A stretch of 64,000 nt of DNA from Pseudofrancisella aestuarii (GCF_003574475.2 NZ_QLIS02000003.1:1-64000); one strand, 5' to 3'. Counted from the first letter of the stretch, positions 8,248-20,038 are shown. Translations and numbers: made by a program. The notes: generated by a model from the letters alone, not told the origin.

Positions 8248-8826
8248 TTAAGAAACAACTGATTCTAAATATTTTTGCCTATCTCTATTTGTTAATCTAA
8301 TTTTATTTTCACTCATTAGCACACCAGGAAATGTTTTTACAAATGAATCTAACATATCAACCATAGATTCGTAGCAAACCTTAACATCATAACCCTCAGA
8401 AGCTACTTTCCGATAATTCATAACTATTATTATAGACTTTACTTTAGTAATCCCTTCAAAAGTTTGAGACTCATTATCAGGCAAAACGCTATATATAACA
8501 TCTTTATAACTAACTTTTTGGAATATCCCTTCTACAAGCTTAATACCATATCCTTTAAAAAATGAATTGAAATCTTTAAGATCCATCTCTTGAAAGCTTT
8601 CAAAATAAAATAAAGAAAAACCTTGTTTTAAATATTCATATTCATTTTTATGCTCAACGATTTCAGCAACATCAGAGTCTACATTTCCTGTTTCTATAGA
8701 AAGATTAATTAATTGACTATTTATAGCCTCTAATTTATTTAATTGCTTTTGTCTAAGCCCTTTTCTATAAAAATCTATGACTATAAGTACAACTAAAAGT
8801 AATGATAAACTTAAAATTAAAAACAT
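8248..8826 (-). CDS. Single-span membrane protein with a ZipA C-terminal-like domain
   Basis: A 192-residue protein with an N-terminal membrane helix (about 2-18), a basic patch (RKGLRQKQ), a short linker and a C-terminal domain from about residue 75. The order of strands and helices resembles the FtsZ-binding domain of ZipA. Both have a strand near IYSVLP, a TF segment, a hydrophobic IIIVMN strand, a long amphipathic helix ending in FPGVLMSENKIRLT, and a final helix. Conservation is weak, and the linker is much shorter than in E. coli ZipA. If correct it would tether FtsZ to the inner membrane. It lies 55 bases after lpxB on the same strand. Confidence 0.55.
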   Translation of the reverse strand: MFLILSLSLLLVVLIVIDFYRKGLRQKQLNKLEAINSQLINLSIETGNVDSDVAEIVEHKNEYEYLKQGFSLFYFESFQEMDLKDFNSFFKGYGIKLVEGIFQKVSYKDVIYSVLPDNESQTFEGITKVKSIIIVMNYRKVASEGYDVKVCYESMVDMLDSFVKTFPGVLMSENKIRLTNRDRQKYLESVVS

Positions 8827-8881
8827 AAGATAACCCTAACTTAAATTTAGATAATAATTATATATCTTTTACTAAAAAAAA

Positions 8882-10027
8882 TTAACAAGTAGATGATAAA
8901 AGTTTTTGAATCTCTTCTACTATTTTAATATCCGTATCTACTATCATATTTTTATGTATCTCATTAAACTCTGATATTATTCTCTTATTTCTAGCATCAT
9001 CATCAAACAATCTCTTCAATTGAAATAAAACATTTTCGACAGTGAAATCTTCTTGTATTAGCTCTGAAATAATCTCTTTACCTGATAAAATATTTGGAAA
9101 AGCAAAATAACTATGCTTACCTTTTACAAGAAGCCTTGCTAGAAAAGCTGAAATTTTTGAAAGCTTATATCCAACAACCATAGGCAATTTATAAAGCATA
9201 GTCTCTAGAGTCGCTGTACCTGAAGATAATAAGCAAAAATCAGATGCTTTTAATATTTCATGAGAATGCCCTTCATATATAATTATCGGTAAAGCATTTA
9301 TTTTTTCTTTATATTCTTCAAATATTGATCTTAATGATGGCTTAGCTATAGGAATAACTGCTTTATAAGCATATCCATCTTTCTTCAGCTTATCTAATGC
9401 ATCTAAAAATACAGGTAAAAGCTTTGTTACTTCACTTTTTCTACTTCCTGGAAGTACTGCCAATATAGTATCTTCTAAACTTAAACCAAGCTCTTTTCTA
9501 TACTTCTCTTTATCTACCTCTAAAGGTATCGCCTTTGCTAAAGGATGACCCACAAAAACAGCTTTAAAATTATGTCTTGTTTTATAATACTCTTCTTCAA
9601 AAGGTAGTATAGCCAATATAGTATCTGTCGCTTTTTTTATCTTTTTTATTCTATACTCTCTCCAAGCCCAAATCTTAGGACTTACATAATGTACAGTTTT
9701 TATTCCAGCTTGTCGTAGTTTTTTCTCAACAGTCAAATTAAAATCAGGTGCATCTATCCCTATAAAAATATCAGGCTTATTTTCTTTAAAGTGATTAATC
9801 ACTTTTTTCCTAATATTTAATATTTGAATACCTTTAGACAAAACTTCAAAAAAACCTATAACTGAAAGAGCTTCCATTGGATATAAAGTATTAAAACCAT
9901 TTGCTACCATTTTTGGACCACCTATTCCTTCTATGATAGCATCAGGATAAGTTTTCCTAAGCTCTTTTACTAGACTTGCTCCAAGCTGATCTCCAGATAG
10001 CTCGCCAGCAACTATTCCTATTCTCAC
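8882..10027 (-). CDS. lpxB: Lipid-A-disaccharide synthase
   Basis: A 381-residue GT19 glycosyltransferase that joins lipid X and UDP-2,3-diacylglucosamine into the lipid A disaccharide at the inner-membrane face. The N-terminal GELSGDQLGA (8-17) is the family signature. It is followed by GIDAPDFN, YVSPKIWAWR, LAVLPGSRKSEV and the C-terminal SSGTATLETML. Length is as expected. Its start overlaps the end of lpxA by one base, and it ends the lpxD-fabZ-lpxA-lpxB series. Confidence 0.97.
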   Translation of the reverse strand: MRIGIVAGELSGDQLGASLVKELRKTYPDAIIEGIGGPKMVANGFNTLYPMEALSVIGFFEVLSKGIQILNIRKKVINHFKENKPDIFIGIDAPDFNLTVEKKLRQAGIKTVHYVSPKIWAWREYRIKKIKKATDTILAILPFEEEYYKTRHNFKAVFVGHPLAKAIPLEVDKEKYRKELGLSLEDTILAVLPGSRKSEVTKLLPVFLDALDKLKKDGYAYKAVIPIAKPSLRSIFEEYKEKINALPIIIYEGHSHEILKASDFCLLSSGTATLETMLYKLPMVVGYKLSKISAFLARLLVKGKHSYFAFPNILSGKEIISELIQEDFTVENVLFQLKRLFDDDARNKRIISEFNEIHKNMIVDTDIKIVEEIQKLLSSTC

Positions 10028-10803
10028 TACTTGAGTATTCCTCTATCTGTTGATTCTATAACATCCACAAATGGTTTAATATAAGCATGCTCTTCAGCCA
10101 TATCTTTTATTAAAGGATATGCTTCTTTGAGAGTTAATCCTTGTCTGTACAACAAACGATAAACTTCTTTTATTTTACGCATTTGGTCTGTATCAAAACC
10201 TCTTCTTTTAAGCCCTTCAGAGTTTATTCCACAAGGACTTGCATGAGCACCCCTACCAGTAACCATAATATAAGGGGGAACATCTTTACCTATTAAAGCT
10301 GCATGAGCAATAAATGAATGAGCTCCAATTCTACAAAACTGATGTACTCCTACATTAGCGCTTATTATTACAAAATCATCTACTCTCACATGCCCAGCTA
10401 GGCCAACGTTATTAACTAAAGATACATAATTTCCTATTTTACAATCATGTCCTATATGAACATAACACATTATAAGATTATTATTTCCTATTCTAGTAAT
10501 CTGTTCTTCTTTAGAAGTACCTCCATGAATAGTAGCACACTCTCTTATAATATTATTATCACCTATAATAACCTGAGAAAACTCACCTTTATAGGTGTAA
10601 TCAATAGGATCATACCCTATTGAAGCAAATTGGAATATTTTATTATTCTTACCAAGAATCGCATCACTTCCAATAGTTACATGGCTTAGTAGTTCTGTAC
10701 CTTCCCCAATAACTGCATTCTCACCTACCACACAGAAAGGACCTATTTTAGCACTCTCAGCTATTTTAGCACTTTCATGAACTACTGCTGAACTATGTAT
10801 CAC
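10027..10803 (-). CDS. lpxA: UDP-N-acetylglucosamine acyltransferase
   Basis: A 258-residue left-handed beta-helix enzyme, the first step of lipid A synthesis. It transfers a hydroxyacyl chain from ACP to the 3-OH of UDP-GlcNAc. Hexapeptide repeats fill residues 1-185, with the catalytic histidine at His119 in HIGHD. A helical C-terminal tail follows. The residue setting acyl chain length cannot be judged without alignment; Francisella lipid A carries long (C16-C18) hydroxy chains. It overlaps lpxB by one base and follows fabZ after two bases. Confidence 0.97.
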   Translation of the reverse strand: MIHSSAVVHESAKIAESAKIGPFCVVGENAVIGEGTELLSHVTIGSDAILGKNNKIFQFASIGYDPIDYTYKGEFSQVIIGDNNIIRECATIHGGTSKEEQITRIGNNNLIMCYVHIGHDCKIGNYVSLVNNVGLAGHVRVDDFVIISANVGVHQFCRIGAHSFIAHAALIGKDVPPYIMVTGRGAHASPCGINSEGLKRRGFDTDQMRKIKEVYRLLYRQGLTLKEAYPLIKDMAEEHAYIKPFVDVIESTDRGILK

Positions 10804-10805
10804 GA

Positions 10806-11297
10806 TTAATAATCCTTATAAGCCGCCATTAACTCTGCTGAACAAACGATTTGATCATTTACTTTTGCTACTGATTGAGCTGTGCAAATAATATTCTTTT
10901 GTTTTACCATTCTAGATTCAATAATTAAAACATCACCTGGCATAACAGGTCTTTTAACACGGACTTTATCTATCCCAGCTAACATAAAAGTTCTTCTTCC
11001 ACCACCAGCTCTTGCAACTACTTCAGCAAATAGCTTCTCAGCCATTAATTCTCCTAGAATTGCTGTAGCCTGAGCCATTGCCTCAACGATAAGAACGCCC
11101 GGCATAACTGGAAATTCAGGAAAATGTCCATTAAAAAATTCTTCATTAACTGTCACATTTTTTTGAGCAATAATTGACCTTTCTTCAATATCCCAGTCAA
11201 GAATTTTGTCTAAAAGTGCAAAAGGATATCTATGTGGTAAAATTTTCTTTATACCCATAATATCTATCTGTTTACTATTTTCATTAAACTGACTCAT
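10806..11297 (-). CDS. fabZ: (3R)-hydroxyacyl-ACP dehydratase
   Basis: A 163-residue hot-dog fold dehydratase of type II fatty acid synthesis. The signature NGHFPEFPVMPG holds the catalytic His58, and Glu72 sits on the central helix. HRYPFALLDKI (22-32) is also typical. It uses the same hydroxyacyl-ACP pool as LpxA and LpxD, which is the usual explanation for its place between them. Spacing to lpxA is two bases. Confidence 0.97.
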   Translation of the reverse strand: MSQFNENSKQIDIMGIKKILPHRYPFALLDKILDWDIEERSIIAQKNVTVNEEFFNGHFPEFPVMPGVLIVEAMAQATAILGELMAEKLFAEVVARAGGGRRTFMLAGIDKVRVKRPVMPGDVLIIESRMVKQKNIICTAQSVAKVNDQIVCSAELMAAYKDY

Positions 11298-11309
11298 AAC
11301 AACCCTTCA

Positions 11310-12326
11310 TTATTTATTAAACTTCTTTTCCAACTCTTTAACTCTAGCCATTAGCTTATCTATCTTAGATAACCTTGCGACAAACCTACCCCATTCAATT
11401 CTGGGTTTAGCTTCAAATGCTGCATAATACATACCAGGTTTAGTTACGGACTTCCCTATATTAGATGCACCACCTATCACAGTATTATCACAGATGCTAA
11501 TATGCCCCGTAATAGCAGATTGACCTCCTATCAGGCAATTATTACCTATCTTAGTGCTACCCGCAACAGCTGTTAACCCAGCAAGGGCAGTATTCTCACC
11601 AATAATTACATTATGAGCTATCTGTACTAAATTATCAATACGTGCCCCTTTTTTAATAATAGTATCATCGATAGCTCCTCTATCAACAGTTGTGCCTGCA
11701 CCAATCTCAACATCATCTTCAACAATAACTCTTCCAAGCTGAGGTATTTTTGTCCAAGATCCATCTTCATTACGTGCATTACCAAAACCATCACAACCTA
11801 TAGCAGTATTTTGATGAATTATGCATTCAGCGCCTATTTCAACATCATGTGCTATTGAAACATTACTTTTAATTACTGTTGCTCTGCCTATCTTTGTATT
11901 ATTATCTATTGTACAGCAAGCACCTATAACAACATCGTCAGCCAAAACAACATCCTCACCAATAACAGCATTTGCATCAATAGTAACATTATTGCCAATA
12001 ATAGCACTTGCCGCTATTACAGCTTTACTATGAATCTTACCACTAGGCTTAGGACTTTTGTCAAAAAGCTCCATAACTTTAGCTAAAGCCATATAAGGAT
12101 TAGATAATACAACTGCATTTGTATTACAATAAGGAAGAGCTTCCTCTGTGACTAATACAGCAGAAGCTTTAGTTTCTTTTAAATCCTTCAAATATTTTGG
12201 ATTTGTGCAAAAGGAAATATCACCAACTTTAGCTTGAGATAACGTCGCTATTTTTGCTATCTCTATATTCTCATCCCCATGTACTACACCATCAAGCTTT
12301 TCAGCCAATAATTTTAATGAAAACAT
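11310..12326 (-). CDS. lpxD: UDP-3-O-acylglucosamine N-acyltransferase
   Basis: A 338-residue acyltransferase that adds the N-linked hydroxyacyl chain in lipid A synthesis. An N-terminal uridine-binding domain (1-95) precedes about ten hexapeptide turns (100-300). The catalytic histidine is His238 in QIAHN, and GCDGFG (177-182) is the conserved substrate loop. A C-terminal helix follows. Francisella species carry two LpxD enzymes used at different temperatures. This one is in the conserved bamA-skp cluster; a second copy, if present, lies outside the window. Confidence 0.96.
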   Translation of the reverse strand: MFSLKLLAEKLDGVVHGDENIEIAKIATLSQAKVGDISFCTNPKYLKDLKETKASAVLVTEEALPYCNTNAVVLSNPYMALAKVMELFDKSPKPSGKIHSKAVIAASAIIGNNVTIDANAVIGEDVVLADDVVIGACCTIDNNTKIGRATVIKSNVSIAHDVEIGAECIIHQNTAIGCDGFGNARNEDGSWTKIPQLGRVIVEDDVEIGAGTTVDRGAIDDTIIKKGARIDNLVQIAHNVIIGENTALAGLTAVAGSTKIGNNCLIGGQSAITGHISICDNTVIGGASNIGKSVTKPGMYYAAFEAKPRIEWGRFVARLSKIDKLMARVKELEKKFNK

Positions 12327-12359
12327 TAACTCTCCAACTATAATTATAAATCTTATTTT

Positions 12360-12857
12360 CTATTTATTCATTAAAGCAACTACATCGCTCGATATATCAT
12401 CAATACCATTTGAGTAAGCTAATGATTGAGTTGTAACAACCATATTATATCCTTTCTGTTTAGCAACACTGCTAACTGCGGCATCAAAAGATGCTTGGAA
12501 CTTATTAGAAAGTTCTTCTTTTTTAGTATATTCTTTTTTCTGCAAAGCTTGGGCTTTTTCTGTGAATAGCTGATACTCTTTCTGAATTTCTTCTTGTTTA
12601 CTAGTCAACGCTGCTTTAGTCATAGTAGCAGAGCCTTTCTGTAAATCTTGCGCTTGTTGACTTATCTTATCCTGCTCCTGCTTAAGCTTATTTGCTTCTG
12701 GTTTAATCTCATTTTCAATCTGCTTAACACTAAGTGATCCTAAATTAGCATCATTAAAGATCTGAACAGGATTTACAACTGCTATTTTTGTCTCCGCATA
12801 AGAGGTTGAAGCACCTGCTATAATCATCGATATTGCCAAAAGTGTTTTCTTTTTCAT
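12360..12857 (-). CDS. skp: Periplasmic chaperone Skp/OmpH
   Basis: A 165-residue exported protein. The signal peptide is about residues 1-21 with an AxA-type end (TSYA before ETK). The rest is rich in Lys, Gln and Glu and forms the long helical tentacles of Skp (about 40-125), which hold unfolded outer-membrane proteins on the way to BamA. The short beta body is split between the two ends (IAVVNPVQIF and GYNMVVTTQSLAYS). It sits 20 bases after bamA. Confidence 0.94.
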   Translation of the reverse strand: MKKKTLLAISMIIAGASTSYAETKIAVVNPVQIFNDANLGSLSVKQIENEIKPEANKLKQEQDKISQQAQDLQKGSATMTKAALTSKQEEIQKEYQLFTEKAQALQKKEYTKKEELSNKFQASFDAAVSSVAKQKGYNMVVTTQSLAYSNGIDDISSDVVALMNK

Positions 12858-12877
12858 TTTTTATACTCCTTTTATTA

Positions 12878-15265
12878 CTAAAAATTTTGTCCTAATGAGA
12901 TTTGAATACTTTGTACTATATCACCAGGTTTAACATTAAATGGCTGAGCAACAGATACTGCTAATGGACCCACTGGAGACGCCCACCTAAACTCTAAACC
13001 AACAGAATACTTTAAATTTGCAAATGAAGGGACTGTATCAAATGCAGCAGGTGTTGGTGCAACAACCCCTAATGGCAAATCATAAGTAGTATATGTATTC
13101 CCTAAATCAAAAAATGCTCCAACTCTCATGTTTGAACTATCTTTAATAAATGGTACTGGGAATAATAAATCATAGTTATTATAAATATTCAAGTTACCAC
13201 CAATAGCATTACCTAATTTACCTGTCTTATAATCTATATCTCTTGGACCAAAAGAACCCTGAAGAAAACCTCTAACACTTCCCCAGCCACCTCCGTAGAA
13301 GTTCTCATAGAATGGTAAATTTGTTGTATCACCATATCCACCTCCATAGCCAACACCTCCCTTTATTGTAAGAGCTGAAAATTCAGTATTCGGTATAGCT
13401 ATATTATAAGTTCCACTAGCTTGTATTTTATAAGCTTGTATCCCACTAAGATATGGAAGGTTAATAGAACCATTCAAATCAAATGATCCTCCAGCAGTTG
13501 GAAACATATATCTATTTGATGAATCATAATTCCAACCTGCAGTAATTGCAGGCTCATTAAACTGGTGTTTACCGCCATTTTGAGCTATAAAATAATCGAC
13601 TATTGATGAATTAAAACCTGTAGATTGCTTTATATCATTATTTGCGTAAGTTATACCCCAATTTATATTATCAAAAGCCGAAAGAGGAACTCCATACATT
13701 AATCTTGCACCAAAGGTATCAAGCTGATAAGCTGCGATTGCATCAGTTTTTGCAAAATTAGATCTATTAGCATATGCAGAAATACTTTGACTTATTCCAG
13801 AAGTAGTAAAATAAGGATCAATATAACTAAGTGATAAGTTCTGAAATGGTATAGATAGCTGTGCATCAATATTAAATGTGTTGCCAGTACCAAAAACGTT
13901 AGGCATATTTAACTTACCACCTATCATAACCCCATAAAGGTCAGAGTAGCCTAAACTTCCACTAATAGAATTAGCATTTTTTTCTTTTATGTTATAATTA
14001 ACATCAACTAAATCATCACTTCCTTCAACAGGAACCAACTCCATATCCGCGGAAGCCACATATGGCAATTGAGAAAGTCTTCTTTGAGACTTATCCATAG
14101 CCTCCTTATCATACTGACTCTGCTCATAATATTGTAGTTGTCTACGAAAAACATAGTCATTTGTAACATTATTTCCATTAATATTGATTCTATTTACATA
14201 GACTTTCTTACCAGCATCAATCACAATTTTAAAAGAAACTGTTTTTTTATCTTTATTAATTTTTGGAATTGGGTTAACTATTGCAAAAGCATAACCCTTA
14301 CTACCAAGTAAAGTTTTTATTGCCTCAACAGTATCAACTAGATTCTTTTTAGAGAAAACTTGCCCTTGATGTATCTTTATAAGAGCTTCTATCTCAGATT
14401 CTGGAACTATATACTTCCCTTCAAAAGTAACATCTGAGATTTTATAAATGTCTCCCTCAGAAACATCAAATGCAACATATGAATGCTCTTTATCTTTTGA
14501 CATAGATGCTTGCTTAGATGTTACTTTAAAATCTAAATACCCTCTATCAAGATAATAGTTAGCTAGACCCTCTATAGACTGATCCATCCCAGCTGGAGAA
14601 TAGCTATCAAATGGTGCTAAAAACCCCCACAAATTCCAAATAGATGGAACCTGAAAAGCTACACTATCTTTAATATCAGAGTCAGGAAAGCTTTTATTAC
14701 CAACAATATTTACAGCTCCTATTGTGGCTGATTTACCTTCTGCTATATCTATAGAAATATTAACTCTATTATTTGGTAACTCTCTAACATTTTCATCTAT
14801 AGTTGCACTATATAATCCCATCATGGAATATTGAGTTAAAAGAGATTGCCTTATAAGAAACATCGTATCAGGACTATATATGTTACCCACATATACTCCA
14901 GCATCAGTAAATAATTTATCAAGTTCTTCTTTTGTTATTTTTTTATTTCCATTAAAAGAAAAACCTGCAATGATAGGTCTTTCTTTAACATTGATAAACA
15001 AATCTCTCCCCTTACGAGAAAGGTCTATACTATCAAAAAACCCAGTTCCATATAAATTATTTATAATTTGATTTGTATCTTCCGGAGTAATATAACTTCC
15101 TTTTTCATAGCGAAGCCTACTTTTAACAACATCTTTACTAATACCTTCTAGACCACTTATAGACACATCTCCTAATATAAAACTGTCTGTCGCAGCCTCA
15201 GATATAAAAGTTATTCCTACAACTAGAAATATTGTTAAAATTATCTTTCTAATGAAAAAAGACAC
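12878..15265 (-). CDS. bamA: Outer-membrane protein assembly factor BamA
   Basis: A 795-residue Omp85 protein that inserts beta-barrel proteins into the outer membrane. A signal peptide (about 1-24) is followed by five POTRA repeats to about residue 420, and a 16-strand barrel that ends in Phe (SLGQNF). The VRGF motif of loop 6 is present in [16 protein letters not shown]. Length is normal. It is immediately downstream of dxr (no gap) and upstream of skp, the usual chaperone-machine pairing. Confidence 0.97.
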   Translation of the reverse strand: MSFFIRKIILTIFLVVGITFISEAATDSFILGDVSISGLEGISKDVVKSRLRYEKGSYITPEDTNQIINNLYGTGFFDSIDLSRKGRDLFINVKERPIIAGFSFNGNKKITKEELDKLFTDAGVYVGNIYSPDTMFLIRQSLLTQYSMMGLYSATIDENVRELPNNRVNISIDIAEGKSATIGAVNIVGNKSFPDSDIKDSVAFQVPSIWNLWGFLAPFDSYSPAGMDQSIEGLANYYLDRGYLDFKVTSKQASMSKDKEHSYVAFDVSEGDIYKISDVTFEGKYIVPESEIEALIKIHQGQVFSKKNLVDTVEAIKTLLGSKGYAFAIVNPIPKINKDKKTVSFKIVIDAGKKVYVNRININGNNVTNDYVFRRQLQYYEQSQYDKEAMDKSQRRLSQLPYVASADMELVPVEGSDDLVDVNYNIKEKNANSISGSLGYSDLYGVMIGGKLNMPNVFGTGNTFNIDAQLSIPFQNLSLSYIDPYFTTSGISQSISAYANRSNFAKTDAIAAYQLDTFGARLMYGVPLSAFDNINWGITYANNDIKQSTGFNSSIVDYFIAQNGGKHQFNEPAITAGWNYDSSNRYMFPTAGGSFDLNGSINLPYLSGIQAYKIQASGTYNIAIPNTEFSALTIKGGVGYGGGYGDTTNLPFYENFYGGGWGSVRGFLQGSFGPRDIDYKTGKLGNAIGGNLNIYNNYDLLFPVPFIKDSSNMRVGAFFDLGNTYTTYDLPLGVVAPTPAAFDTVPSFANLKYSVGLEFRWASPVGPLAVSVAQPFNVKPGDIVQSIQISLGQNF

Positions 15266-16429
15266 CTAATTCTCCCCAAGCAAAGCCCTGCTATATTCAC
15301 GGGCTTTTTGATCTATAACAAAAACTTCTTGTAAATCACTAGGATTTTTAAATCTCAGCTTTTCTAAAATAGCTTTATTATATTCAATTATATCTAAATA
15401 TTTAATTTTATTGTTTAAAAAGGCGTCTACAAAAACCTCATTAGCAGCATTAAATATAATATTTGCTGCATAATCTTTTTTTCTCAAATTCTCAAAAACT
15501 ATTTTTAAAGCCTCAAACCTATCAAAACATGCTTTTTCAAAAGTTAATTTCAAATTTATAAAATCCAAAGGAGACACATTGACATTTTCTCTATTTGGAT
15601 AATACATAGCATTTGCTATAGGAATCCTCATATCCTGAGATCCTAATTGAGCAATATAGCTACCATCTACATACATAACCATAGAGTGTATAACACTCTG
15701 CGGATGAATAAGAACTCTTATTTTATCAGCAGGAACATCAAAAAGCCAGTAGGCCTCGACAACCTCTAAAGCTTTATTTACCATAGTTGAAGAGTCTATA
15801 GATATCTTTCTACCCATACTCCAATTAGGATGCTTGCAAGCCTGTTCCGGAGTTATTTCAGTTAGTTCATCTAATGATTTATTCCTAAAGGGCCCACCTG
15901 AAGCAGTTAGAATTATTTCTTTTACACTTCTAGAAAACTTTGTTGTCTCTAAACACTGAAAAATAGCATTATGCTCACTATCTACAGGAATTAATCTAGC
16001 AGAATTATTATTAACCTCATTTGTCAATAAATGCCCAGCTGTAATTAAAGCTTCCTTATTCGCCAGAAGAATAGTCTTGCCAGAAGTGGCTGCCGCAAAA
16101 GTTGGCTTTAAACCAGCTATCCCAACTATTGCTGACATTACAACATCAACATCAGTATCACTAGATACTTTTTCTAGAGCCTCTTCTCCAAAAAGAATTT
16201 CAACCTCAATATTTGAAATCAAACTATTTAATTGATCTTTAGCCTCTAACGTTGGAACTACTGCATATTTAGGAGAAAACTCCATACACAGTTTTGCTAG
16301 TTTAGAAATATTACTAAAAGCAGTTAAAGCATAAACATTGAAGTCCTGCTTTTCTCTAACTATTGCAAGTGTACTATCACCTATAGAGCCAGTAGCTCCG
16401 AGGATAGTTATTTTCCTCTTAGAAACCAT
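15266..16429 (-). CDS. dxr: 1-deoxy-D-xylulose 5-phosphate reductoisomerase
   Basis: A 387-residue cytosolic enzyme of the MEP isoprenoid pathway that makes 2-C-methyl-D-erythritol 4-phosphate using NADPH. The nucleotide loop [10 protein letters not shown] is at 11-20. Metal and substrate residues lie in [16 protein letters not shown] and [17 protein letters not shown]. It lies nine bases after gyrA and abuts bamA. It is the target of fosmidomycin in this pathway. Confidence 0.97.
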   Translation of the reverse strand: MVSKRKITILGATGSIGDSTLAIVREKQDFNVYALTAFSNISKLAKLCMEFSPKYAVVPTLEAKDQLNSLISNIEVEILFGEEALEKVSSDTDVDVVMSAIVGIAGLKPTFAAATSGKTILLANKEALITAGHLLTNEVNNNSARLIPVDSEHNAIFQCLETTKFSRSVKEIILTASGGPFRNKSLDELTEITPEQACKHPNWSMGRKISIDSSTMVNKALEVVEAYWLFDVPADKIRVLIHPQSVIHSMVMYVDGSYIAQLGSQDMRIPIANAMYYPNRENVNVSPLDFINLKLTFEKACFDRFEALKIVFENLRKKDYAANIIFNAANEVFVDAFLNNKIKYLDIIEYNKAILEKLRFKNPSDLQEVFVIDQKAREYSRALLGEN

Positions 16430-16438
16430 AAACTTCTA

Positions 16439-19027
16439 TTACTCAAGAACTTCTTCTATCTCATCATCCACAGACTCTTCACAGTCCTCATCCATAGATT
16501 GTTTTACTACTTTTAAACTAATGAGTTTTTCAGAATTTTTTAAGTTAATTAGCCTTACGCCTTGAGCAGAGCGACCACACTCTCTAACTTCAGACGATGA
16601 TGTTCTAACCAAAGTACCATTATTAGTGATTAACACTATATCCTCATCTTCCTCAACCAATACAGCCACAACAACTTGACCATTTCTTTCTGAAGTAGAA
16701 ATTGCTATAACGCCCTGGCTAGCTCGTTTAGTTTTTCTATACTCTGATACCGAAGTTCTTTTACCATAACCATTTTCTGTTGCAGCCAAAACAACTCCTT
16801 CATCTGGGCTAGTAACAAGCATTGAAACTATACTTTGTCCTTTTTGTAAACGCATACCTGTCACACCTTGTGCAGAACGACCCATAGCTCTTACATCAGA
16901 CTCATTAAATCTAATAGCTTTACCAGCATTTGAGAACATCATTATTTGCTTATTACCATCAGTTAAAGCAACATATGAAAGCTCATCTTTTTCAACTAGC
17001 CCAATAGCTATCTTACCAGTTGATCTAGGACGTGCAAACTCAGATAAATCAACCTTTTTAACTCTACCAAGCTTTGTAGCCATAAAAATAAAGTATCCTG
17101 GAGTAAACTCAGAAACTGGCATTAAAGCAGTAATTTTCTCATCTTTTTCTAAAGGAAGTATATTATTTATTGGCCTTCCTTTTGATATTCTACCCGCAAC
17201 AGGGAAGTCATAAACCTTAGTCCAATAAACTCTACCCAAACTTGAGAAACAAAGCATAGTATCATGAGTTGAAGCTAACATTAACTTAAAGATACTGTCT
17301 TCCTCTTTAGTTTTAGTTGCAGATTTTCCTACTCCGCCTCGTTTTTGAGCATTATATGAACTTAATGGCTGACTCTTAACGTATCCATCCATTGATAGCG
17401 TTACAACCATATCTTCTTCAGCAATCAAATCTTCTCTTGTTAGATCTAGTCTAGACTCAATAATCTCTGACTTTCTTGAATCACCGAAGTTTTCTCTTAT
17501 CTCAACAAGCTCTTCTTTTACAACCCTAATAAGTTCTTCAACATTACTTAAAATACCTATTAAGTATTTAATTCTATCAATTAACTCTTTAAATTCTGAC
17601 ACAATCTTATCTTGCTCAAGACCAGTTAACCTATGCAATCTTAAAGCTAATATTGCCTCTGCCTGCTCTTCTGTTAAGTTATATAAGGCACTTTCTTGAA
17701 TACCATAGTGTAATGACAATGTCTCTTTTCTATACATCTTGACATCAACACCTTCTAACATACTCTTAACTATCGCACCATTCCAAGATCTAGCAAGCAT
17801 TGATTCTTTTGCATCTGCTGGACTTGGTGAAGCTTTAATAAGCTCTATCATCTCATCAATATTTGACAAAGATAATAATAAACCTTCTAAAATATGCGCT
17901 CTTTCTTTTGACTTTCTCAACTCAAAAACTGTTCTTCTAGTTACAACTTCTTTTCTGTGCTTTATAAACTGTTCTAAAATTGCTTTAAGACCTAAGAGTT
18001 TTGGTCTATTGTCACTAAGAGCAACCATGTTTATACCAAAGCTACATTGTAGTTGTGTTTGTGCATAAAGACTGTTCAAAAGAACTTCAGGAGAATCATC
18101 TCTCTTAACATCTATAACAACCCTTATACCATCTTTATCAGACTCATCTCTTAACTCAGAAATACCGCTAATTTTTTTATCTTTAACGAGCTCAGCTATT
18201 TTTTCTACTAGTTTAGCTTTATTTACTTGATATGGTATTTCTGTAACTATAATCTGAGATCTACCACTAGCTTCATCTTCCTCTATAGTCGCTCTAGAGC
18301 GCATAATTACACGACCACGACCAGTCTTATAAGCCTCTAAAATACCATCTGTACCATTAATTAAAGCTCCTGTAGGAAAATCAGGGGCCGGAATATACTT
18401 TATTAAATCTTCAGTTTCTAAACTTGGTTCATCTATTAATGCCATAACTCCATTAATAACTTCTGACATATTATGTGGCGGAATATTTGTTGCCATACCA
18501 ACTGCAATACCAGAAGAGCCATTAACTAAAAGATTAGGAACTCTAGTTGGCAAAACGTCAGGAACCAATTCTGTATTATCATAGTTTGGAGAGAAATCTA
18601 CAGTTTCTTTATCTATATCCACTAAAAGCTCATGTGTAAGCTTTTCCATTCTAATTTCTGTATAACGCATCGCAGCTGGAGCATCACCATCAACAGAACC
18701 AAAGTTACCTTGGCCATCAACAAGTGTATAACGAAGAGAAAATGGTTGAGCCATTCTGACTATAGTATCATAAACAGCTGTATCCCCATGAGGGTGATAT
18801 TTACCTATAACATCACCGACAACCCTAGCAGACTTTTTGTAAGGTTTATTATAGTAGTTAGATAATTCATTCATCGCAAATAGCACACGACGATGAACTG
18901 GCTTTAAACCATCTCTAACATCAGGAAGAGCTCTCCCAACGATTACACTCATCGCATAATCTAAATACGATTGCTTAAGCTCTTTTTCTATATTTACAGA
19001 AGAAACTTCTTTACCAAAAGCTGACAT
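16439..19027 (-). CDS. gyrA: DNA gyrase subunit A
   Basis: An 862-residue gyrase A subunit. The catalytic tyrosine is Tyr122 ([10 protein letters not shown]). The quinolone region reads GDTAVYDTI, with Thr83 and Asp87 in E. coli numbering. Thr83 is seen in several wild-type lineages and is not itself evidence of resistance. The C-terminal domain (from about 540) has the beta-pinwheel repeats. The GyrA box reads QKRGGVG, a slight departure from QRRGGKG. The tail is very acidic (last 15 residues). It is the first gene of the dxr-bamA run. Confidence 0.98.
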   Translation of the reverse strand: MSAFGKEVSSVNIEKELKQSYLDYAMSVIVGRALPDVRDGLKPVHRRVLFAMNELSNYYNKPYKKSARVVGDVIGKYHPHGDTAVYDTIVRMAQPFSLRYTLVDGQGNFGSVDGDAPAAMRYTEIRMEKLTHELLVDIDKETVDFSPNYDNTELVPDVLPTRVPNLLVNGSSGIAVGMATNIPPHNMSEVINGVMALIDEPSLETEDLIKYIPAPDFPTGALINGTDGILEAYKTGRGRVIMRSRATIEEDEASGRSQIIVTEIPYQVNKAKLVEKIAELVKDKKISGISELRDESDKDGIRVVIDVKRDDSPEVLLNSLYAQTQLQCSFGINMVALSDNRPKLLGLKAILEQFIKHRKEVVTRRTVFELRKSKERAHILEGLLLSLSNIDEMIELIKASPSPADAKESMLARSWNGAIVKSMLEGVDVKMYRKETLSLHYGIQESALYNLTEEQAEAILALRLHRLTGLEQDKIVSEFKELIDRIKYLIGILSNVEELIRVVKEELVEIRENFGDSRKSEIIESRLDLTREDLIAEEDMVVTLSMDGYVKSQPLSSYNAQKRGGVGKSATKTKEEDSIFKLMLASTHDTMLCFSSLGRVYWTKVYDFPVAGRISKGRPINNILPLEKDEKITALMPVSEFTPGYFIFMATKLGRVKKVDLSEFARPRSTGKIAIGLVEKDELSYVALTDGNKQIMMFSNAGKAIRFNESDVRAMGRSAQGVTGMRLQKGQSIVSMLVTSPDEGVVLAATENGYGKRTSVSEYRKTKRASQGVIAISTSERNGQVVVAVLVEEDEDIVLITNNGTLVRTSSSEVRECGRSAQGVRLINLKNSEKLISLKVVKQSMDEDCEESVDDEIEEVLE

Positions 19028-19123
19028 TTACCACTTTCTCAAAAACTAGAGTCACATGGCAAATATTATAACATACACTATCTCAAAATACATCCTTTGA
19101 ACCAACAGGAAGCCTAGCTAAGC

Positions 19124-19780
19124 TTATAAAGCCCAATTTATTGGATCCAATCCCTTTTTAATTAAAAAATCATTACATTTAATAAAATGATTGCATCCTA
19201 AAAAACCTCGATGTGCGGATAATGGTGACGGATGCGTTGACTCTAAAATTAGATGCTTAGAGTCATCAATCAGATCTTTTTTCTTACGTGCATGACTACC
19301 CCAAAGCATAAAGACAACGTTTTCTTTATTATCTGATATTTTCTTTATGACAGTATCAGTAAAGATGCCCCAACCTATATCTTTATGAGAATTTGCTTTA
19401 TGAGCCTCCACTGTAAGGGTTGTGTTAAGCAAAAAAACACCTTGTTTTGCCCAACTCGTGAGACATCCATGGCTTGGCTCACTAAAACCAGTCACACTTC
19501 TAGCAAGCTCCTTATACATATTTTTAAGAGATGGGGGAACATCAACTCCCTCTTGAACGGAGAATGCTAATCCATGTGCTTGATTAAAGTTATGGTAAGG
19601 ATCCTGTCCAAGTATAACAACCTTTAGATCCTCAAACTCTGTATATTTAAAAGCATTAAAAATATTTTCTTTAATAGGAAATATTGTTTTACCTTGCCTA
19701 ATCTCATTTGCTAAAAAGTTTAATATCTCATTAAAATAAGGTTTCTGCTTTTCTTCTGATAAAATATCTGACCAAATCAT
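19124..19780 (-). CDS. ung: Uracil-DNA glycosylase
   Basis: A 218-residue family 1 uracil-DNA glycosylase that removes uracil from DNA. The water-activating motif is GQDPYH (58-63) with Asp60. NTTLTVEAHKANSH supplies the uracil-binding Asn, and HPSPLSAHRG near the C-terminus is the DNA intercalation loop. Length is usual. It is on the same strand as gyrA but starts upstream of it, so it may be read through. The small exported protein gene ends three bases before its start. Confidence 0.97.
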   Translation of the reverse strand: MIWSDILSEEKQKPYFNEILNFLANEIRQGKTIFPIKENIFNAFKYTEFEDLKVVILGQDPYHNFNQAHGLAFSVQEGVDVPPSLKNMYKELARSVTGFSEPSHGCLTSWAKQGVFLLNTTLTVEAHKANSHKDIGWGIFTDTVIKKISDNKENVVFMLWGSHARKKKDLIDDSKHLILESTHPSPLSAHRGFLGCNHFIKCNDFLIKKGLDPINWAL

Positions 19781-19783
19781 ATC

Positions 19784-20038
19784 TTAACTCCAAAACTTTG
19801 AAACGCCAGGTGTCTTAATACCAACTCCTTCAGAAGTAACAAAAATCATATTATCACCACATTTCATTACAATTTGCTTCTTATTTTGCACAATCATACA
19901 ATCTTTACTAGTATCAATATACTGCTGAGCTTGCTCTGCTGTTGCATTTTTAGGAAGCTCATTATTTTGATCAGTTGCAGCAATCAAAACACTTGGAATT
20001 AACATTACTAGTAAAAAACTTCTTCCAAAGAATTTCAT
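19784..20038 (-). CDS. Small exported protein of unknown function
   Basis: An 84-residue protein with a clear signal peptide (MKFFGRSFLLVMLIPSVLIA, then ATDQ). The mature part is about 60 residues and carries two cysteines (in DCMIV and MKCGD) that could form a disulfide in the periplasm. I do not recognise a family. It is three bases upstream of ung on the same strand. The pairing is probably positional rather than functional. A palindrome ACTTATAAGT lies about 25 bases upstream. Confidence 0.75.
   Translation of the reverse strand: MKFFGRSFLLVMLIPSVLIAATDQNNELPKNATAEQAQQYIDTSKDCMIVQNKKQIVMKCGDNMIFVTSEGVGIKTPGVSKFWS

Noticed and set aside
16439-19027. Quinolone-resistance change in gyrA (Thr83)
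   Set aside because: Thr at position 83 is a normal residue in several lineages, so it is not evidence of resistance by itself.
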